From: Pseudideonella sakaiensis
Lineage (GTDB): Bacteria; Pseudomonadota; Gammaproteobacteria; Burkholderiales; Burkholderiaceae_C
Direction of reading: 5' to 3'
Length of the DNA: 64,000 nucleotides
NCBI RefSeq assembly: GCF_001293525.1
Contig: NZ_BBYR01000006.1
Coordinates: 62,001 to 126,000, forward strand
Part shown: positions 16,322-23,864 of the stretch, one piece after another
How the letters are laid out: each line of letters opens with the position of its first letter
Numbering within the stretch: the stretch's first letter is position 1
The notes under the pieces: model-generated
What the model was told of the DNA's origin: nothing
Database searches by the model: none
Seen by the model: only the letters and a program-made list of their open reading frames with translations
Translations under genes and position numbers: made by a program

Positions 16322-16620
16322 GGACAGGCCGGAACCGGTCAGCAGGAGATGTTGATCCGCGCACTATACGAACCGTCAGCAGGCCCGCACGCCCTGCAAC
16401 CGGGCAGCGCTGCGTTCCTGGCCAGCGACGCGGAGGAGTCGGAATCGATTGCCCGCCCAAGCGTCGGCCGCGCCGGTCGCTTGGATGGGCATTGCCACGA
16501 TGAGACCTCGGATCTGTTGCCGCCCGAGGAACCCCGTCCGATACTGACCCGGCTTCCTGCGGACATCGCGTCTGCTCAGCCTTCATGGTGGCTGCTGTCG
16601 CCCTGAAGTCCAGCCCAGCT

Positions 16621-16647
16621 GGCGTCGCAGTCGTTACCTGCCTCGTG
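16621..16647 (+). repeat. Island repeat, copy 2 of 3
   Basis: Identical over 27 bp to 9201-9227. It lies 344 nt upstream of the small gene at 16992 and is followed within 6 nt by a perfect 8-bp hairpin (16654-16661 with 16666-16673). Confidence 0.9.
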
Positions 16648-16930
16648 TCCTGCCCGGCACATCCGTGTGCCGGACCGATTCCGATCTATCCGGATCCGAA
16701 ACCAGGAGCCGGCCATGACACCGTGTCGTGGACCCTCCTCGCATGCGCCGACCACGACCTCTGCGTCGTGACGCGCCCTGTGCTCCACAGCCCGGCCTGA
16801 TCTCGATCAGAAGCCTGGCCTGACGCACGCAACTGCCCTGGCCCCGTCCTCTCGGACGCGGACCTCTGCAGCTCGCGCACGCACCTGTGCGCGACGAAGC
16901 GCCTTGCCTTCCCGGCAGGGCATCCCAGAC

Positions 16931-16991
16931 GGGGAACCCCAGTTCCCCGCCAGGGATGGGCGTTCCCCTTCACCCCTGAAGGAGAACCCCC
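16931..16991 (+). promoter_or_regulatory. Structured leader with GGGGAAC/GTTCCCC dyad before the 67-codon gene
   Basis: GGGGAAC (16931-16937) pairs perfectly with GTTCCCC (16942-16948). A second GTTC (16962-16965, preceded by GGGC) can pair with GAACCCC (16984-16990), which touches the ATG at 16992 and encloses the ribosome site AAGGAG. The two folds compete for related sequence, as in an attenuator or translational switch. Confidence 0.6.
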
Positions 16992-17195
16992 ATGAGTCCC
17001 GTTCCCTGGAACCGCGCTGTCGCGCCGGTGTGTGCGCTGCTGGGAGGTACCGGGCTTGCCCGTGTGCCCGCCCGGCGGCCTATCACCCTTCCGGCGCTGC
17101 TCCGGCCCCGGCCCTGCACGCCCCATGCGTCCATCCGCATGGTGTGCGAGGCCGCGGACCCTCTGGCGTCCGAGCGCTGCACGACGGTGTGCTGA
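16992..17195 (+). CDS. Hypothetical 67-residue protein
   Basis: The ATG follows GAAGGAG at good spacing. The product (MSPVPWNRAVAPVCALLGGT...) has a weakly hydrophobic N-terminal third, arginine/proline-rich middle and two cysteines near the end (CEAADPLASERCTTVC). No domain is recognised. The stop is 2 nt before the ATG of the next small gene. Codons 4-7 carry another GTTCC...GGAAC dyad (17001-17012), so the leader structure continues into the coding region. It might be a leader peptide rather than a functional protein. Confidence 0.45.
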   Translation: MSPVPWNRAVAPVCALLGGTGLARVPARRPITLPALLRPRPCTPHASIRMVCEAADPLASERCTTVC

Positions 17196-17197
17196 CC

Positions 17198-17410
17198 ATG
17201 ACGGTCGACACCTACCGCAGGCGCATCGCCTCGACGGCCATCGTGCTGGCCCGGGAGGATCCCCTCCTGGTCAAGGAAGTCATCGCCCGGCTCCGCGCCT
17301 CGGGCGAGATCGCGGCCGACGACCTGGTCTACCTGGACCGGATCGCCGACCGCTGGATCGGCATTGCCGAGGGCCTGCGCCGAGGCGCCGCTCGCGTGCT
17401 CACGACCTGA
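17198..17410 (+). CDS. Hypothetical 70-residue helical protein
   Basis: The product (MTVDTYRRRIASTAIVLARE... IADRWIGIAEGLRRGAARVL) is predicted to be three amphipathic helices with good codon usage for this genome. It begins 2 nt after the preceding 67-codon frame, so translation is probably coupled. No family is recognised; it belongs to the set of small island genes with structured leaders. Confidence 0.6.
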   Translation: MTVDTYRRRIASTAIVLAREDPLLVKEVIARLRASGEIAADDLVYLDRIADRWIGIAEGLRRGAARVLTT

Positions 17411-17580
17411 GGGTCGCGGGCATCGAGTCGCCCGTCGCGTCAACGCAATCGGCTCGAGCTCGTGCCGATCGAGTTCTCGGGTCTCGGGGATGGTGAACCG
17501 ACCGCCAGCGATGGCATCGGGACGCCATCACCCGACACCCCGTTTCCTGCGGCTTTCGGCCGTCCTCGCCATCCACCCTC

Positions 17581-17636
17581 CGGGAGTCACCGTCTCCCGT
17601 CGGGGTCGGGGTTCCCTCGCCTTCTTGGAGAACCCC
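17581..17636 (+). promoter_or_regulatory. Structured leader with ribosome-site-enclosing inverted repeat
   Basis: CGGGAG (17581-17586) pairs with CTCCCG (17594-17599). Next, GGGGTTC (17608-17614) is the exact reverse complement of GAACCCC (17630-17636), which ends directly at the ATG (17637) and overlaps the TTGGAG ribosome site. The 7-bp stem would hide the site. It matches the leaders at 16931 and 19943. Confidence 0.65.
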
Positions 17637-18269
17637 ATGAGTCATGCTTTCCCAGACAGATCCTTCCAGAGCTCGTCACCGCGGCGCAGCACCATCGACA
17701 TCGAGGAACAGCGCGCCTGGGTCGGCTTCTACAGACGCGTCGGCCGTGACGTCGCCCTCGCCGCCGAGGTGATGGCGCAGCTCGACGGCGACGCCGAGAT
17801 GAAGCGTCGCCACCTGGCGCTGTACCTGTCCTGCAAGCAGTCGCTGCGCGTCCACAAGGCGCGCCAGGCCCGCGACAAGCGCATCGGGCAGTGGCTGCGC
17901 CTGCTGGTCCAGTGGACGCTGCAGCGACCCGCAGCCTTCGTCGGCGGCGTCACGCAGAAGGCGTACCACCGCACTGCGGACGTACTGGACGAGGCCATCG
18001 CCGCTGCACCGCCAGCCTCGCCAGCGACATCGAAGCGGGGCGCGCGCCCAGCCGCGGCCCGTGACGCGGACAGCAGGCCCGAACCGGCAGCCGCGCAGGT
18101 TCGTCAGCTGCTGGGCGATGCCGAGTTCGCCGACGCGCACGCCCGCTTCCAGCACCAGGCCGGCATGTCCCCGGCGTCGCCGGTCAGTGGCTCCGAAGGC
18201 GGCTCCGAGCGTGCCCCGGAACCTCCCGTCGACGGCCCCGCACCCGCCGTCCAGATCAGCCGGCGCTGA
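17637..18269 (+). CDS. Hypothetical 210-residue island protein
   Basis: The ATG follows CTTGGAGAACCCC. Residues ~15-110 form a helical basic domain (EEQRAWVGFYRRVGRDVALA, MKRRHLALYLSCKQSLRVHK, QWLRLLVQWTLQRPAAFVGG). The remainder is alanine/proline-rich and likely disordered. The hydrophobic patch near residue 85-100 is too short for a confident membrane helix. Homologous small proteins occur on ICE-type elements in my recollection, but I cannot name a family. Its expression may be controlled by the hairpin that covers its ribosome site. Confidence 0.6.
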   Translation: MSHAFPDRSFQSSSPRRSTIDIEEQRAWVGFYRRVGRDVALAAEVMAQLDGDAEMKRRHLALYLSCKQSLRVHKARQARDKRIGQWLRLLVQWTLQRPAAFVGGVTQKAYHRTADVLDEAIAAAPPASPATSKRGARPAAARDADSRPEPAAAQVRQLLGDAEFADAHARFQHQAGMSPASPVSGSEGGSERAPEPPVDGPAPAVQISRR

Positions 18270-18440
18270 TCCGAAGACCGAGCCCCGGCGCAGCCCCATC
18301 GGCTGCACCGGGTTCGATCGCTGACGTGCCTCAGCCATGGACTGACGTCCAGCGGCCTGGCGCGACCGGCACCCCATCCAACCGCCCGCGGGCCCGCCCG
18401 CCAGGGCCGGTGTCCGCCCTCCCAACTTCGAGAGTTCCCC

Positions 18441-19112
18441 ATGCGAGACATCACCCTGAATCCCGAGCAACGCCTGTATGTGATCGCCACCGAAGGTGGC
18501 GTGACCTGCTTCGGCTTCGACAACGCCCGCGACCATGCCCGGCAGATCGCGCAGCGCCTCGATCGTCCCGACCTGATGCCGACCGCCGACGACGCGGCCA
18601 GCCTCACCGGCTACGAGAAGTACCTCGCTGCGGTGCGTGCCTGGGGCGAGTCCGCCCAGGGCCACGGCACCTACTTCGACCCCGGCACGGACCCTCGCCT
18701 GGCGAGGGTGCTGGAGACCTGCCGCCGGGACGGCCGCAAGGTGCGGCTGGTGCTGGGCGACACCGGCACCGGCGCGAGCTGGCTCGACGAGTTCGACGTG
18801 GTCGGCACGGTCGGCCGCTCGACCGGCCTGCTGAAGGTGCCCCTGCTCGTCGAGCCGGGCGAAGCGGCCGGCACGGCCATCCTCTGTGCGCATGTGCTGG
18901 CACTGATGGACTGGGACACCGGCCTGCCCCTGTACCGCCACCCGCGCTGGCAGCCACCGGAACTGCGCATCCGCGCCAGTGATGACGATGTCCGTCCCTG
19001 GTCCGTGGTGCTGCACGAGCAGCCCGTGGCGAACTTCGACGACATCGGCAAGGCCGGTGCGTACCTCGCGTTCATGCGCGGGGCAAGCGTCGAGCCGCGC
19101 GTGTTCCGGTGA
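18441..19112 (+). CDS. Hypothetical 223-residue island protein
   Basis: The product starts MRDITLNPEQRLYVIATEGG and has alternating strands and helices across its length (TCFGFDNARDHARQIAQRLD; RRDGRKVRLVLGDTGTGASW; KVPLLVEPGEAAGTAILCAH), with good codon usage, so it is very likely a folded soluble protein. No family is recognised. The ATG is preceded by GAGAGTTCCCC, again ending in the GTTCCCC element of this island's leaders, though no strong ribosome site is seen. A perfect 11-bp terminator follows 69 nt after the stop. Confidence 0.65.
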   Translation: MRDITLNPEQRLYVIATEGGVTCFGFDNARDHARQIAQRLDRPDLMPTADDAASLTGYEKYLAAVRAWGESAQGHGTYFDPGTDPRLARVLETCRRDGRKVRLVLGDTGTGASWLDEFDVVGTVGRSTGLLKVPLLVEPGEAAGTAILCAHVLALMDWDTGLPLYRHPRWQPPELRIRASDDDVRPWSVVLHEQPVANFDDIGKAGAYLAFMRGASVEPRVFR

Positions 19113-19181
19113 ACCATCCTGTCGAACGTTCGAGGCCCTTCAGACGGCCCGATCCAGATCCACTCCAGGCCGTCACCCAGC

Positions 19182-19208
19182 ACGCCCCCGGTCCAGCACC
19201 GGGGGCGT
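19182..19208 (+). terminator. Rho-independent terminator
   Basis: An 11-bp perfect stem ACGCCCCCGGT (19182-19192) / ACCGGGGGCGT (19198-19208) with a 5-nt loop is followed by TCCTGTTT. It ends transcription of the 223-residue protein gene. Confidence 0.85.
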
Positions 19209-19244
19209 TCCTGTTTCCGCAACGGCGAACAGGGCGACGGGCGC

Positions 19245-19457
19245 TCAGCGACCGGTCAGGGACTGCACCTCACGCTCGATCAGCCAGTGCAGGAAGCGGG
19301 TGTCATCGGAGTGGCCCCAGTAGTGGGCCTTGCAGCGGCGGACGTAGGCCTGCAGGTCCGCGACGCTGCGGATGGACCCCGGCTCGATGGCGGTGATGCG
19401 GGCCAGCCGCGCCCGTTCGGGTCGGGTCAGTCGAAGCTGGTTTCCGGAGCGCAGCAT
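19245..19457 (-). CDS. Hypothetical 70-residue protein
   Basis: The product reads MLRSGNQLRLTRPERARLAR, then ITAIEPGSIRSVADLQAYVR and a tail DDTRFLHWLIEREVQSLTGR: basic helices and good codon usage, compatible with a small DNA- or RNA-binding protein. It is the only minus-strand gene within this plus-strand part of the island, and it converges on the terminator after the 223-residue gene. No family is recognised and no strong Shine-Dalgarno is seen. Confidence 0.55.
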   Translation of the reverse strand: MLRSGNQLRLTRPERARLARITAIEPGSIRSVADLQAYVRRCKAHYWGHSDDTRFLHWLIEREVQSLTGR

Positions 19458-19854
19458 GTCGGGTCGGCCTTGTCGGGAAGCCGCGCATCTTCGCGTGCCT
19501 GCGCAGGTCTGTGCACATGCGCTGCTGCCCGCGGCAAAGAAATTTCTGCAGTGACAGCGTAGTGCCTCTGCGGTGTCACTTTTGCGGTCTGCCCGCCAAG
19601 ACATCCGGGCAGGCCGTGGCCCAGCCACCACGGCGCGGCCACGCGCAGTGCGGTCATGCGAACCGTGCCACCTCCCCGCGCACAGATGCCCGACCAAGGC
19701 ACGGACCCTGGCGCCCTTTGCGCGGGTAAGCGCGGCAAAGGCGCTGTCGCTGGCACCGCCCCGGTTGAATCCCCGGCGCCGATGGCGCAGACTTGACGGG
19801 CTCACACCCACTCCCGACAGGAGTGTTTCCGATGCCGACCGAACCGGCGGCAGC

Positions 19855-19879
19855 GGCGTCGCAGTCGTTACCTGCCTCG
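19855..19879 (+). repeat. Island repeat, copy 3 of 3
   Basis: Identical over 25 bp to the copies at 9201 and 16621 (begins GGCGTCGCAGTC). It is 128 nt upstream of the radC-like start and is followed immediately by a 10-bp palindrome, GATGATCATC. Confidence 0.9.
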
Positions 19880-19942
19880 GATGATCATCTGAGCCACCGT
19901 GCCGGCCACGTTCCGTCGTGTGTCTGCACATCCTTCCCTTGC

Positions 19943-20007
19943 GGGGACACCAGTCCCCACCGGGAACGGCGTTCCCGTCTTCCTTTTCGCCACGAGAGGA
20001 GAACGCC
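19943..20007 (+). promoter_or_regulatory. Structured leader of the RadC-like gene
   Basis: GGGGAC (19943-19948) pairs with GTCCCC (19953-19958). CGGGAAC (19961-19967) pairs with GTTCCCG (19971-19977). Alternatively GGCGTTC (19968-19974) is the exact complement of GAACGCC (20001-20007), which abuts the ATG and closes over the GAGAGGA ribosome site. Two mutually exclusive folds make this a good candidate for a translational switch. Confidence 0.65.
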
Positions 20008-20640
20008 ATGAACTTCCACCCTTTCCAGGGTCTTCAAGATCTGCCGGACCTGCCCGATGCCGCCCACGCGTCTCGGGAGGCCCTGGTGGCAGAGATGCTG
20101 GGCCTGCAGGCCCACCCATTGCCAGGCCCCTCGCCGGCTGCGCTGCGCGTCAGCGACCGGGAGACGCCCCACGAGGACCCGGCCACGCAGCAGCTCCTGA
20201 CGCGCCGACTCGGTGTCGCCCGGGAGCTGCTGATGCGCGAGCTGCGTGACCGGATGGCGCAGGGGCCGGTGATGTCGTCGCCCCAGGTCCTTCGGGACTG
20301 GCTGCGACTGCGCTGCGCAGGCCTGCAGCACGAGGTCTTCCTCGCGCTCTACCTGGATGCCAACCACCGGCTGATCGCCCACGAGGAGGTGTTCCGCGGC
20401 ACGCTCACCCAGACCTCGGTGTACCCGCGGGAACTGGTCAAGAGCGCCCTGGCCCGCAACGCCGCCGCGATCGCGGTGGCCCACAACCACCCGAGCGGCC
20501 AGGCCGAGCCGAGCCGCGCGGACGAGTTCCTGACGCAGACGCTGAAGTCGGCGCTGGCGCTGGTGGACATCCGCCTGATCGACCACTTCGTCGTCGCCGG
20601 CGACCAGTGCGTCAGCTTCGCGGAGCGTGGACTGCTCTGA
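20008..20640 (+). CDS. radC: RadC-family JAB-domain protein
   Basis: The 210-residue product has a divergent N terminus (~1-95) and then the JAB/MPN fold: glutamate in [20 protein letters not shown] (~112-131), the zinc-site [11 protein letters not shown] at ~163-173, and the downstream aspartate in [12 protein letters not shown]. All metal-site residues are present. RadC proteins are very common on mobile elements; despite the name a repair role is doubtful and the biochemical activity is unsettled. It lacks the full helix-hairpin-helix start of chromosomal RadC. The start is fixed by GAGAGGAGAACGCC before the ATG. The leader can fold over this site. Confidence 0.88.
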   Translation: MNFHPFQGLQDLPDLPDAAHASREALVAEMLGLQAHPLPGPSPAALRVSDRETPHEDPATQQLLTRRLGVARELLMRELRDRMAQGPVMSSPQVLRDWLRLRCAGLQHEVFLALYLDANHRLIAHEEVFRGTLTQTSVYPRELVKSALARNAAAIAVAHNHPSGQAEPSRADEFLTQTLKSALALVDIRLIDHFVVAGDQCVSFAERGLL

Positions 20641-20739
20641 CGCCATGTGCGGCAGTCACGCCCCGCACGACCCAGCCGCGAGAAGGGCGCCGCCGAGGCG
20701 GTGCCCCTCCCGCCGATCCCACCCCAACCAAGGATGCCC

Positions 20740-21057
20740 ATGTCGGAGAGAAGACCCCCGACCTGCCCCTGCTGTGCCGGCCACGGCGTGCCCTTGGGCG
20801 CGCTCGGTCGCCTGCACTGGTTCCGCTGCCGCGACTGCGGCATGACGTTCGCCCGCGCCGGAGGATCGAAGCGCACGCCCCGTGCGCCCTCGACCGTGAC
20901 GCGGGCGACCGAATCCCCCACATCTCCCAGTTCATCCCGAGGAGGAAGCCACGATGCATACCCTGCCCGCCACCGGCCTGCGACAGCAGGCCGAGATGCT
21001 GGCCAGCCTGTCCCTGAAGCATCTGAGTTCGGCAACGCGCGACAAGCTCGCCGATGA
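20740..21057 (+). CDS. Small zinc-ribbon protein (3' part doubtful)
   Basis: The product begins MSERRPPTCPCCAGHGVPLG and continues to HWFRCRDCGMTFARAGGSK: two CxxC pairs about 20 residues apart, a zinc ribbon similar to transcription- or transposon-associated ribbons. An AAGG precedes the tandem ATGs (20734, 20740). After ~45 codons the sequence becomes Ser/Thr/Pro-rich and overlaps the next, clearly better gene by 104 nt in another frame. The natural end may therefore be earlier, with a frameshift or a lost stop. The role is unknown. Confidence 0.5.
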   Translation: MSERRPPTCPCCAGHGVPLGALGRLHWFRCRDCGMTFARAGGSKRTPRAPSTVTRATESPTSPSSSRGGSHDAYPARHRPATAGRDAGQPVPEASEFGNARQARR

Positions 21058-21262
21058 CGACCTGTCCGTGAACGCCTACCCGACCGACTGCGGCGGGTTC
21101 GTCTATGTCGGGGCGCCGAAGTACCGCGTGCCTTCGGAGCCCGACCTGGCCATGCTGTTCGAGGTGGCCGAATCCGCCGGCGTGGCCTGGCTGATGTTCG
21201 ACCGCGAGGCGGCGGTCATCGACGGGCTGCCCGTGTTCGACAGCGCGGAGCCCGGACCATGA
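20954..21262 (+). CDS. DUF5983-like protein
   Basis: A strong ribosome site (CGAGGAGGAAG) precedes the ATG. The 102-residue product has LASLSLKHLSSATRDKLADD near the start, GGFVYVGAPKYRVPSEPDLA in the middle and AWLMFDREAAVIDGLPVFD near the end, the sequence pattern of DUF5983 proteins often carried by plasmids and ICEs. Function is unknown. Its stop overlaps the next ATG (ATGA). Confidence 0.7.
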   Translation: MHTLPATGLRQQAEMLASLSLKHLSSATRDKLADDDLSVNAYPTDCGGFVYVGAPKYRVPSEPDLAMLFEVAESAGVAWLMFDREAAVIDGLPVFDSAEPGP

Positions 21263-21570
21263 GCCAGCACCTCGCGACGGCGACGCTCGACGGACACCCC
21301 GTCGAGATCGTGGCCGGCTTCGATCGACGTCTGGGGGACTACTTTCTCCAGGTCGTCGACGAGCGCAACGACATGCTCTACACCAGCCTGCAGGAGCCCC
21401 TGCTGGACTGGACCGACATCGCGACCTTGCGCGTCAAGGTCGCCGATCTCGGCCTTCAGCTGCCGACGCAGTTGCTCGACGAAGTCGAAGCCGACGGCCT
21501 GCGGCGCGCGGGAAACCGCATCGTGCGCCACACCGCCAATGGGCAACCCATGACGCTGGTGGCCGGCTGA
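21259..21570 (+). CDS. Hypothetical 103-residue protein coupled to the DUF5983-like gene
   Basis: The product (MSQHLATATLDGHPVEIVAG, FDRRLGDYFLQVVDERNDML...) looks like a compact beta-rich domain that ends in a helix and strand (LPTQLLDEVEADGLRRAGNR). It overlaps the DUF5983-like stop by ATGA, so the two are made together. A terminator-like hairpin follows 45 nt after the stop. The same gene pair is, as far as I recall, common on integrative elements, but no function is known. Confidence 0.65.
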   Translation: MSQHLATATLDGHPVEIVAGFDRRLGDYFLQVVDERNDMLYTSLQEPLLDWTDIATLRVKVADLGLQLPTQLLDEVEADGLRRAGNRIVRHTANGQPMTLVAG

Positions 21571-21615
21571 AGCAGTTCACTGCCCAATCACGGCGCCGTG
21601 CTCCCATCCCGTCAG

Positions 21616-21637
21616 GGAAGGGGCCGGCGCCGCTTCC
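21616..21637 (+). terminator. Rho-independent terminator candidate
   Basis: GGAAGGGGC (21616-21624) pairs with GCCGCTTCC (21629-21637), with one G-G mismatch, around a 4-nt loop and is followed by TTT. It would end the radC-like / DUF5983-like transcript. Confidence 0.55.
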
Positions 21638-21771
21638 TTTCATGGACTGAGCCTAGGTTCGCTAAGGCCGCCCAGGCTGGCGATGCCCGTGCACTGGTGT
21701 AGTCGGAGGATGCGGGCCAGGCGTCCAACTCTGGCGACCATTCGGCGCCAAGCCGCAAAGCACAGTTGCGG

Positions 21772-22251
21772 TCACGAACGGCGTTCGCGACTTTCGACCA
21801 CATCCTCGTCATTCAAGCTCCTGGCGTACGTCCGCTCGCGTGCCCAAGCTTCCGCCAGTGCGTTCACCCTGGCCGTCGGTGTTCCAGCCTTCAATGCCAA
21901 AGCCACGTTCCTGCCTCCAAGGGCCCCGTGATCGCGCAGCCAGAACATCACCCTCTCGGTGTCGTGGAGGTGCCGGAGAGCGCGGCAGATCGCGCCTGCG
22001 GTCAAGCGATCGATGCTCAGCAATGCCACGGGGTAGTACTGGCAGTTGTCGATGTGGATGCTCACCACCTCGCCGCTTGCCGAGGTCGTCGCCAATGCCT
22101 CCTGGGGAATCCCCCACGCTTGCGCCAGTTGCGGACCGAGGACAACCAGCCCTTCCCTGATCCACTGAGCTCGCGCCGACGCACCGCGAACCTCGGCAGC
22201 CGCCAAGCCGCCTCGTGCCGAAGTCGGATGCTTGTTTCCTCCACGAATCAT
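21772..22251 (-). CDS. Hypothetical 159-residue protein, possibly DUF2384-like end
   Basis: The ATG at 22251 is chosen over the TTG at 22284 because GGGAGG stands 8 nt upstream. The product has a helical N-terminal half (RAQWIREGLVVLGPQLAQAW) and a segment ICRALRHLHDTERVMFWLRD followed by HGALGGRNVALALKAGTPTA. The latter resembles the toxin-binding end of Xre/ParS/MbcA (DUF2384) antitoxins, where a short loop enters the toxin. No RES-domain toxin is adjacent, so the resemblance may be accidental. A 79-codon gene lies 52 nt upstream on the same strand. Confidence 0.55.
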   Translation of the reverse strand: MIRGGNKHPTSARGGLAAAEVRGASARAQWIREGLVVLGPQLAQAWGIPQEALATTSASGEVVSIHIDNCQYYPVALLSIDRLTAGAICRALRHLHDTERVMFWLRDHGALGGRNVALALKAGTPTARVNALAEAWARERTYARSLNDEDVVESRERRS

Positions 22252-22303
22252 GGCGCGCAAACCTCCCGCAGGAAACCTCACCAAGCGAACAACTTCCCGT
22301 CAT

Positions 22304-22543
22304 TCATCGCTGTCGCGGAGCGCTGGAAGGGACATGACGTTCCGCGCGAGAGCGATCGGCGGCGCGCTCGCGCTCGGCCGCGCCGATCTCGGCGTCCAGG
22401 GCGACCATGACCTCGTCGAACGAGAGACCCGGACGCGGATCGTCCAGCGCGTCCTGGATCTCGGCTGCGAGCCATCGGCTGTGAGCTGCGGTCTGATGGC
22501 CGGTTCGCATCAGTTCGGCTTGGCTGGCGTCGCGGGGGTCCAT
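22304..22543 (-). CDS. Small antitoxin-like protein (79 residues)
   Basis: The product contains HSRWLAAEIQDALDDPRPGL followed by SFDEVMVALDAEIGAAERER. The DDPRP-x-x-S-x-DEV pattern is typical of the C-terminal part of RelB/ParD-type antitoxins that bind RelE/ParE toxins. I chose the ATG at 22543; an in-frame GTG at 22588 would add 15 residues. No adjacent ORF looks like a ParE/RelE toxin, so it may be an orphan or work with the 159-residue protein downstream. Confidence 0.5.
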   Translation of the reverse strand: MDPRDASQAELMRTGHQTAAHSRWLAAEIQDALDDPRPGLSFDEVMVALDAEIGAAERERAADRSRAERHVPSSAPRQR

Positions 22544-22926
22544 GTCGTTGACGGTGGTGGTCAAGTCTTGGCGACGGTTCCATCGCACTCAAGATGGAAG
22601 CATCATGCGCATTTGACTGACCCGGCGCAACGGCCGTGTCCGGCGGGGGCGCGATTCAGTAAGAATGTCGGCTCGGATCGCCAGTCGTCCAAGATGGCCA
22701 CGGAACTCGTGGCTCTACGATTCGACGCCTCCGCCATAGGGGCGGCGCGGCCCACGACAGCGGTGGCGTTGACGTCTTTGGCCAGAGAGAGCCGAGGACG
22801 CAACCGCCACTTTGCGTCACCTCGGCGCAACGGTCGCAAGCAGGCTGAATGAGCGACTTTAATGTTTATGTCAACTCGGGGCGTGCATAGCCGAACAGAT
22901 GCGCTCCGTACGGTGCAGCTACAGCC
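22544..22926. other. Intergenic stretch without a supported gene
   Basis: Nearly 400 bases between the antitoxin-like gene and the 93-codon gene. A minus-strand open frame of 78 codons (22839-22603) exists but has no ribosome site or protein-like pattern. The base composition is slightly less GC-rich than its surroundings around 22850-22900. I see no repeat here. Confidence 0.45.
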
Positions 22927-23208
22927 CTACGCAGCCTTGCGCTTGGTCGGCGCTCTGTCAGCGCCCGCCACCACAACGTGGCCGGTGCTCTGGCGCACAA
23001 GAGTACCGTTCTTACCCGACAAGGCTCCCGCTCGCTTGGCCGTGGACTTGCCCAGGAACACTCCGCTCGCACTCTTAGGCTCGGCCGCGGCCATTTCGCG
23101 GACCTGATCCCGGGTGAACGCGCCTGAGGCAAACACACGCGCGGCTTTGTCCGCCATCCCCTGGGAGACGACGACAAACTTTCCGGGAGCAACTCGTACG
23201 CGCTTCAT
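22927..23208 (-). CDS. Hypothetical 93-residue basic protein coupled to a GNAT-like gene
   Basis: The ATG at 23208 overlaps the stop of the preceding gene (ATGA). The product starts MKRVRVAPGKFVVVSQGMAD and continues with helices (KAARVFASGAFTRDQVREMA) and a basic tail (TGHVVVAGADRAPTKRKAA). The pattern of a short strand, helix and basic tail fits a small DNA-binding or antitoxin-like protein, but no family is recognised. It is the second gene of a two-gene unit. Confidence 0.6.
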   Translation of the reverse strand: MKRVRVAPGKFVVVSQGMADKAARVFASGAFTRDQVREMAAAEPKSASGVFLGKSTAKRAGALSGKNGTLVRQSTGHVVVAGADRAPTKRKAA

Positions 23209-23732
23209 AGTGCAACCTTCACAGACAGGTACTTTACCGGACCCACCGCAGGGTGTCGAATGGCCCCCTCCAGCACCCGTTCGTAATACCGCACAAGGCA
23301 CGGGAACGGCTCATTGAGTCGAACTTCCCTGAGGTCGAGCAGCAGGGCAACTGCACGGGCGAACTGGAAAGCTGTCGGCGCGGTGACGCCGCGGATTCCA
23401 CGTGCGTAAGGCGTGCGCTCAAGGTATTCAAGCGACACATGGCCGCCCTTGACCTGGATGCGCCCGTAGCACATCGCGCGCGGGCGGCCCGCACGCACCA
23501 TCGCGTACATCCAGGCGTCCTGGTGCCGCACTCGCGAGAAGAAGATTTCTTCCCAGTTCCAGTGCACCTTCCGCCTTGGCCCGCCGCCTCGCTCGAACCG
23601 CATCGCGGCTGCTCTGGCGATCGGCTGGCTGATCAACTGCAGTTGAAGATCCGGCCTACTGAGCGTCTGGGCCAACCAGGTGTTGGTCTGGTCCAGCGCA
23701 GCGGCCAGCACCTCGTTCTTGTTCGTGAGCAT
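23205..23732 (-). CDS. GNAT-like acetyltransferase-fold protein (tentative)
   Basis: From the ATG at 23732 the product has 175 residues. The C-terminal half reads HVSLEYLERTPYARGIRGVT, FQFARAVALLLDLREVRLNE and VRYYERVLEGA. This is a beta-strand, helix, beta-strand, Y-Y-E series similar to the core of GNAT acetyltransferases, although the acetyl-CoA loop (R/Q-x-x-G-x-G/A) is not clear. A GTG at 23765 could start a longer form. The stop overlaps the next gene by ATGA, giving a two-gene unit whose layout resembles GNAT-type toxin-antitoxin pairs, here with the larger protein first. It is the last gene of the plasmid-like island before the copper region. Confidence 0.5.
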   Translation of the reverse strand: MLTNKNEVLAAALDQTNTWLAQTLSRPDLQLQLISQPIARAAAMRFERGGGPRRKVHWNWEEIFFSRVRHQDAWMYAMVRAGRPRAMCYGRIQVKGGHVSLEYLERTPYARGIRGVTAPTAFQFARAVALLLDLREVRLNEPFPCLVRYYERVLEGAIRHPAVGPVKYLSVKVAL

Positions 23733-23864
23733 GCGGCCGGAATCATAGTTGGCCCCCCCGGTCACTACATCGCGCCCACGACGATCGCTGACCCGTCCAC
23801 CTCGCTGAGAGGGAACCCTGTACTGACGAGGCGCCGACTTGTCGTCCGAGCGTGGAGACTCAAA

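Larger units (their letters stand above)
16322..16991. other. 670-base intergenic control region
   Basis: This space separates the minus-strand parB/CoiA block from plus-strand small genes. It holds repeat copy 2 (16621-16647), then a perfect 8-bp hairpin CCGGCACA/TGTGCCGG (16654-16673), and near its end the stacked GGGGAAC/GTTCCCC structures that lead into the next gene. Open frames here have no protein-like features. A promoter for the plus-strand genes must be inside, but no clear -35/-10 pair stands out. Confidence 0.55.
19458..20007. other. 550-base intergenic region upstream of the RadC-like gene
   Basis: It separates a minus-strand small gene from radC-like and so should carry two divergent promoters. 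It contains a CACTCC/GGAGTG hairpin (19809-19814 with 19820-19825), repeat copy 3 (19855-19879), a GATGATCATC palindrome directly after it (19880-19889), and the structured radC leader. Open frames crossing it show no protein character. Confidence 0.55.
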
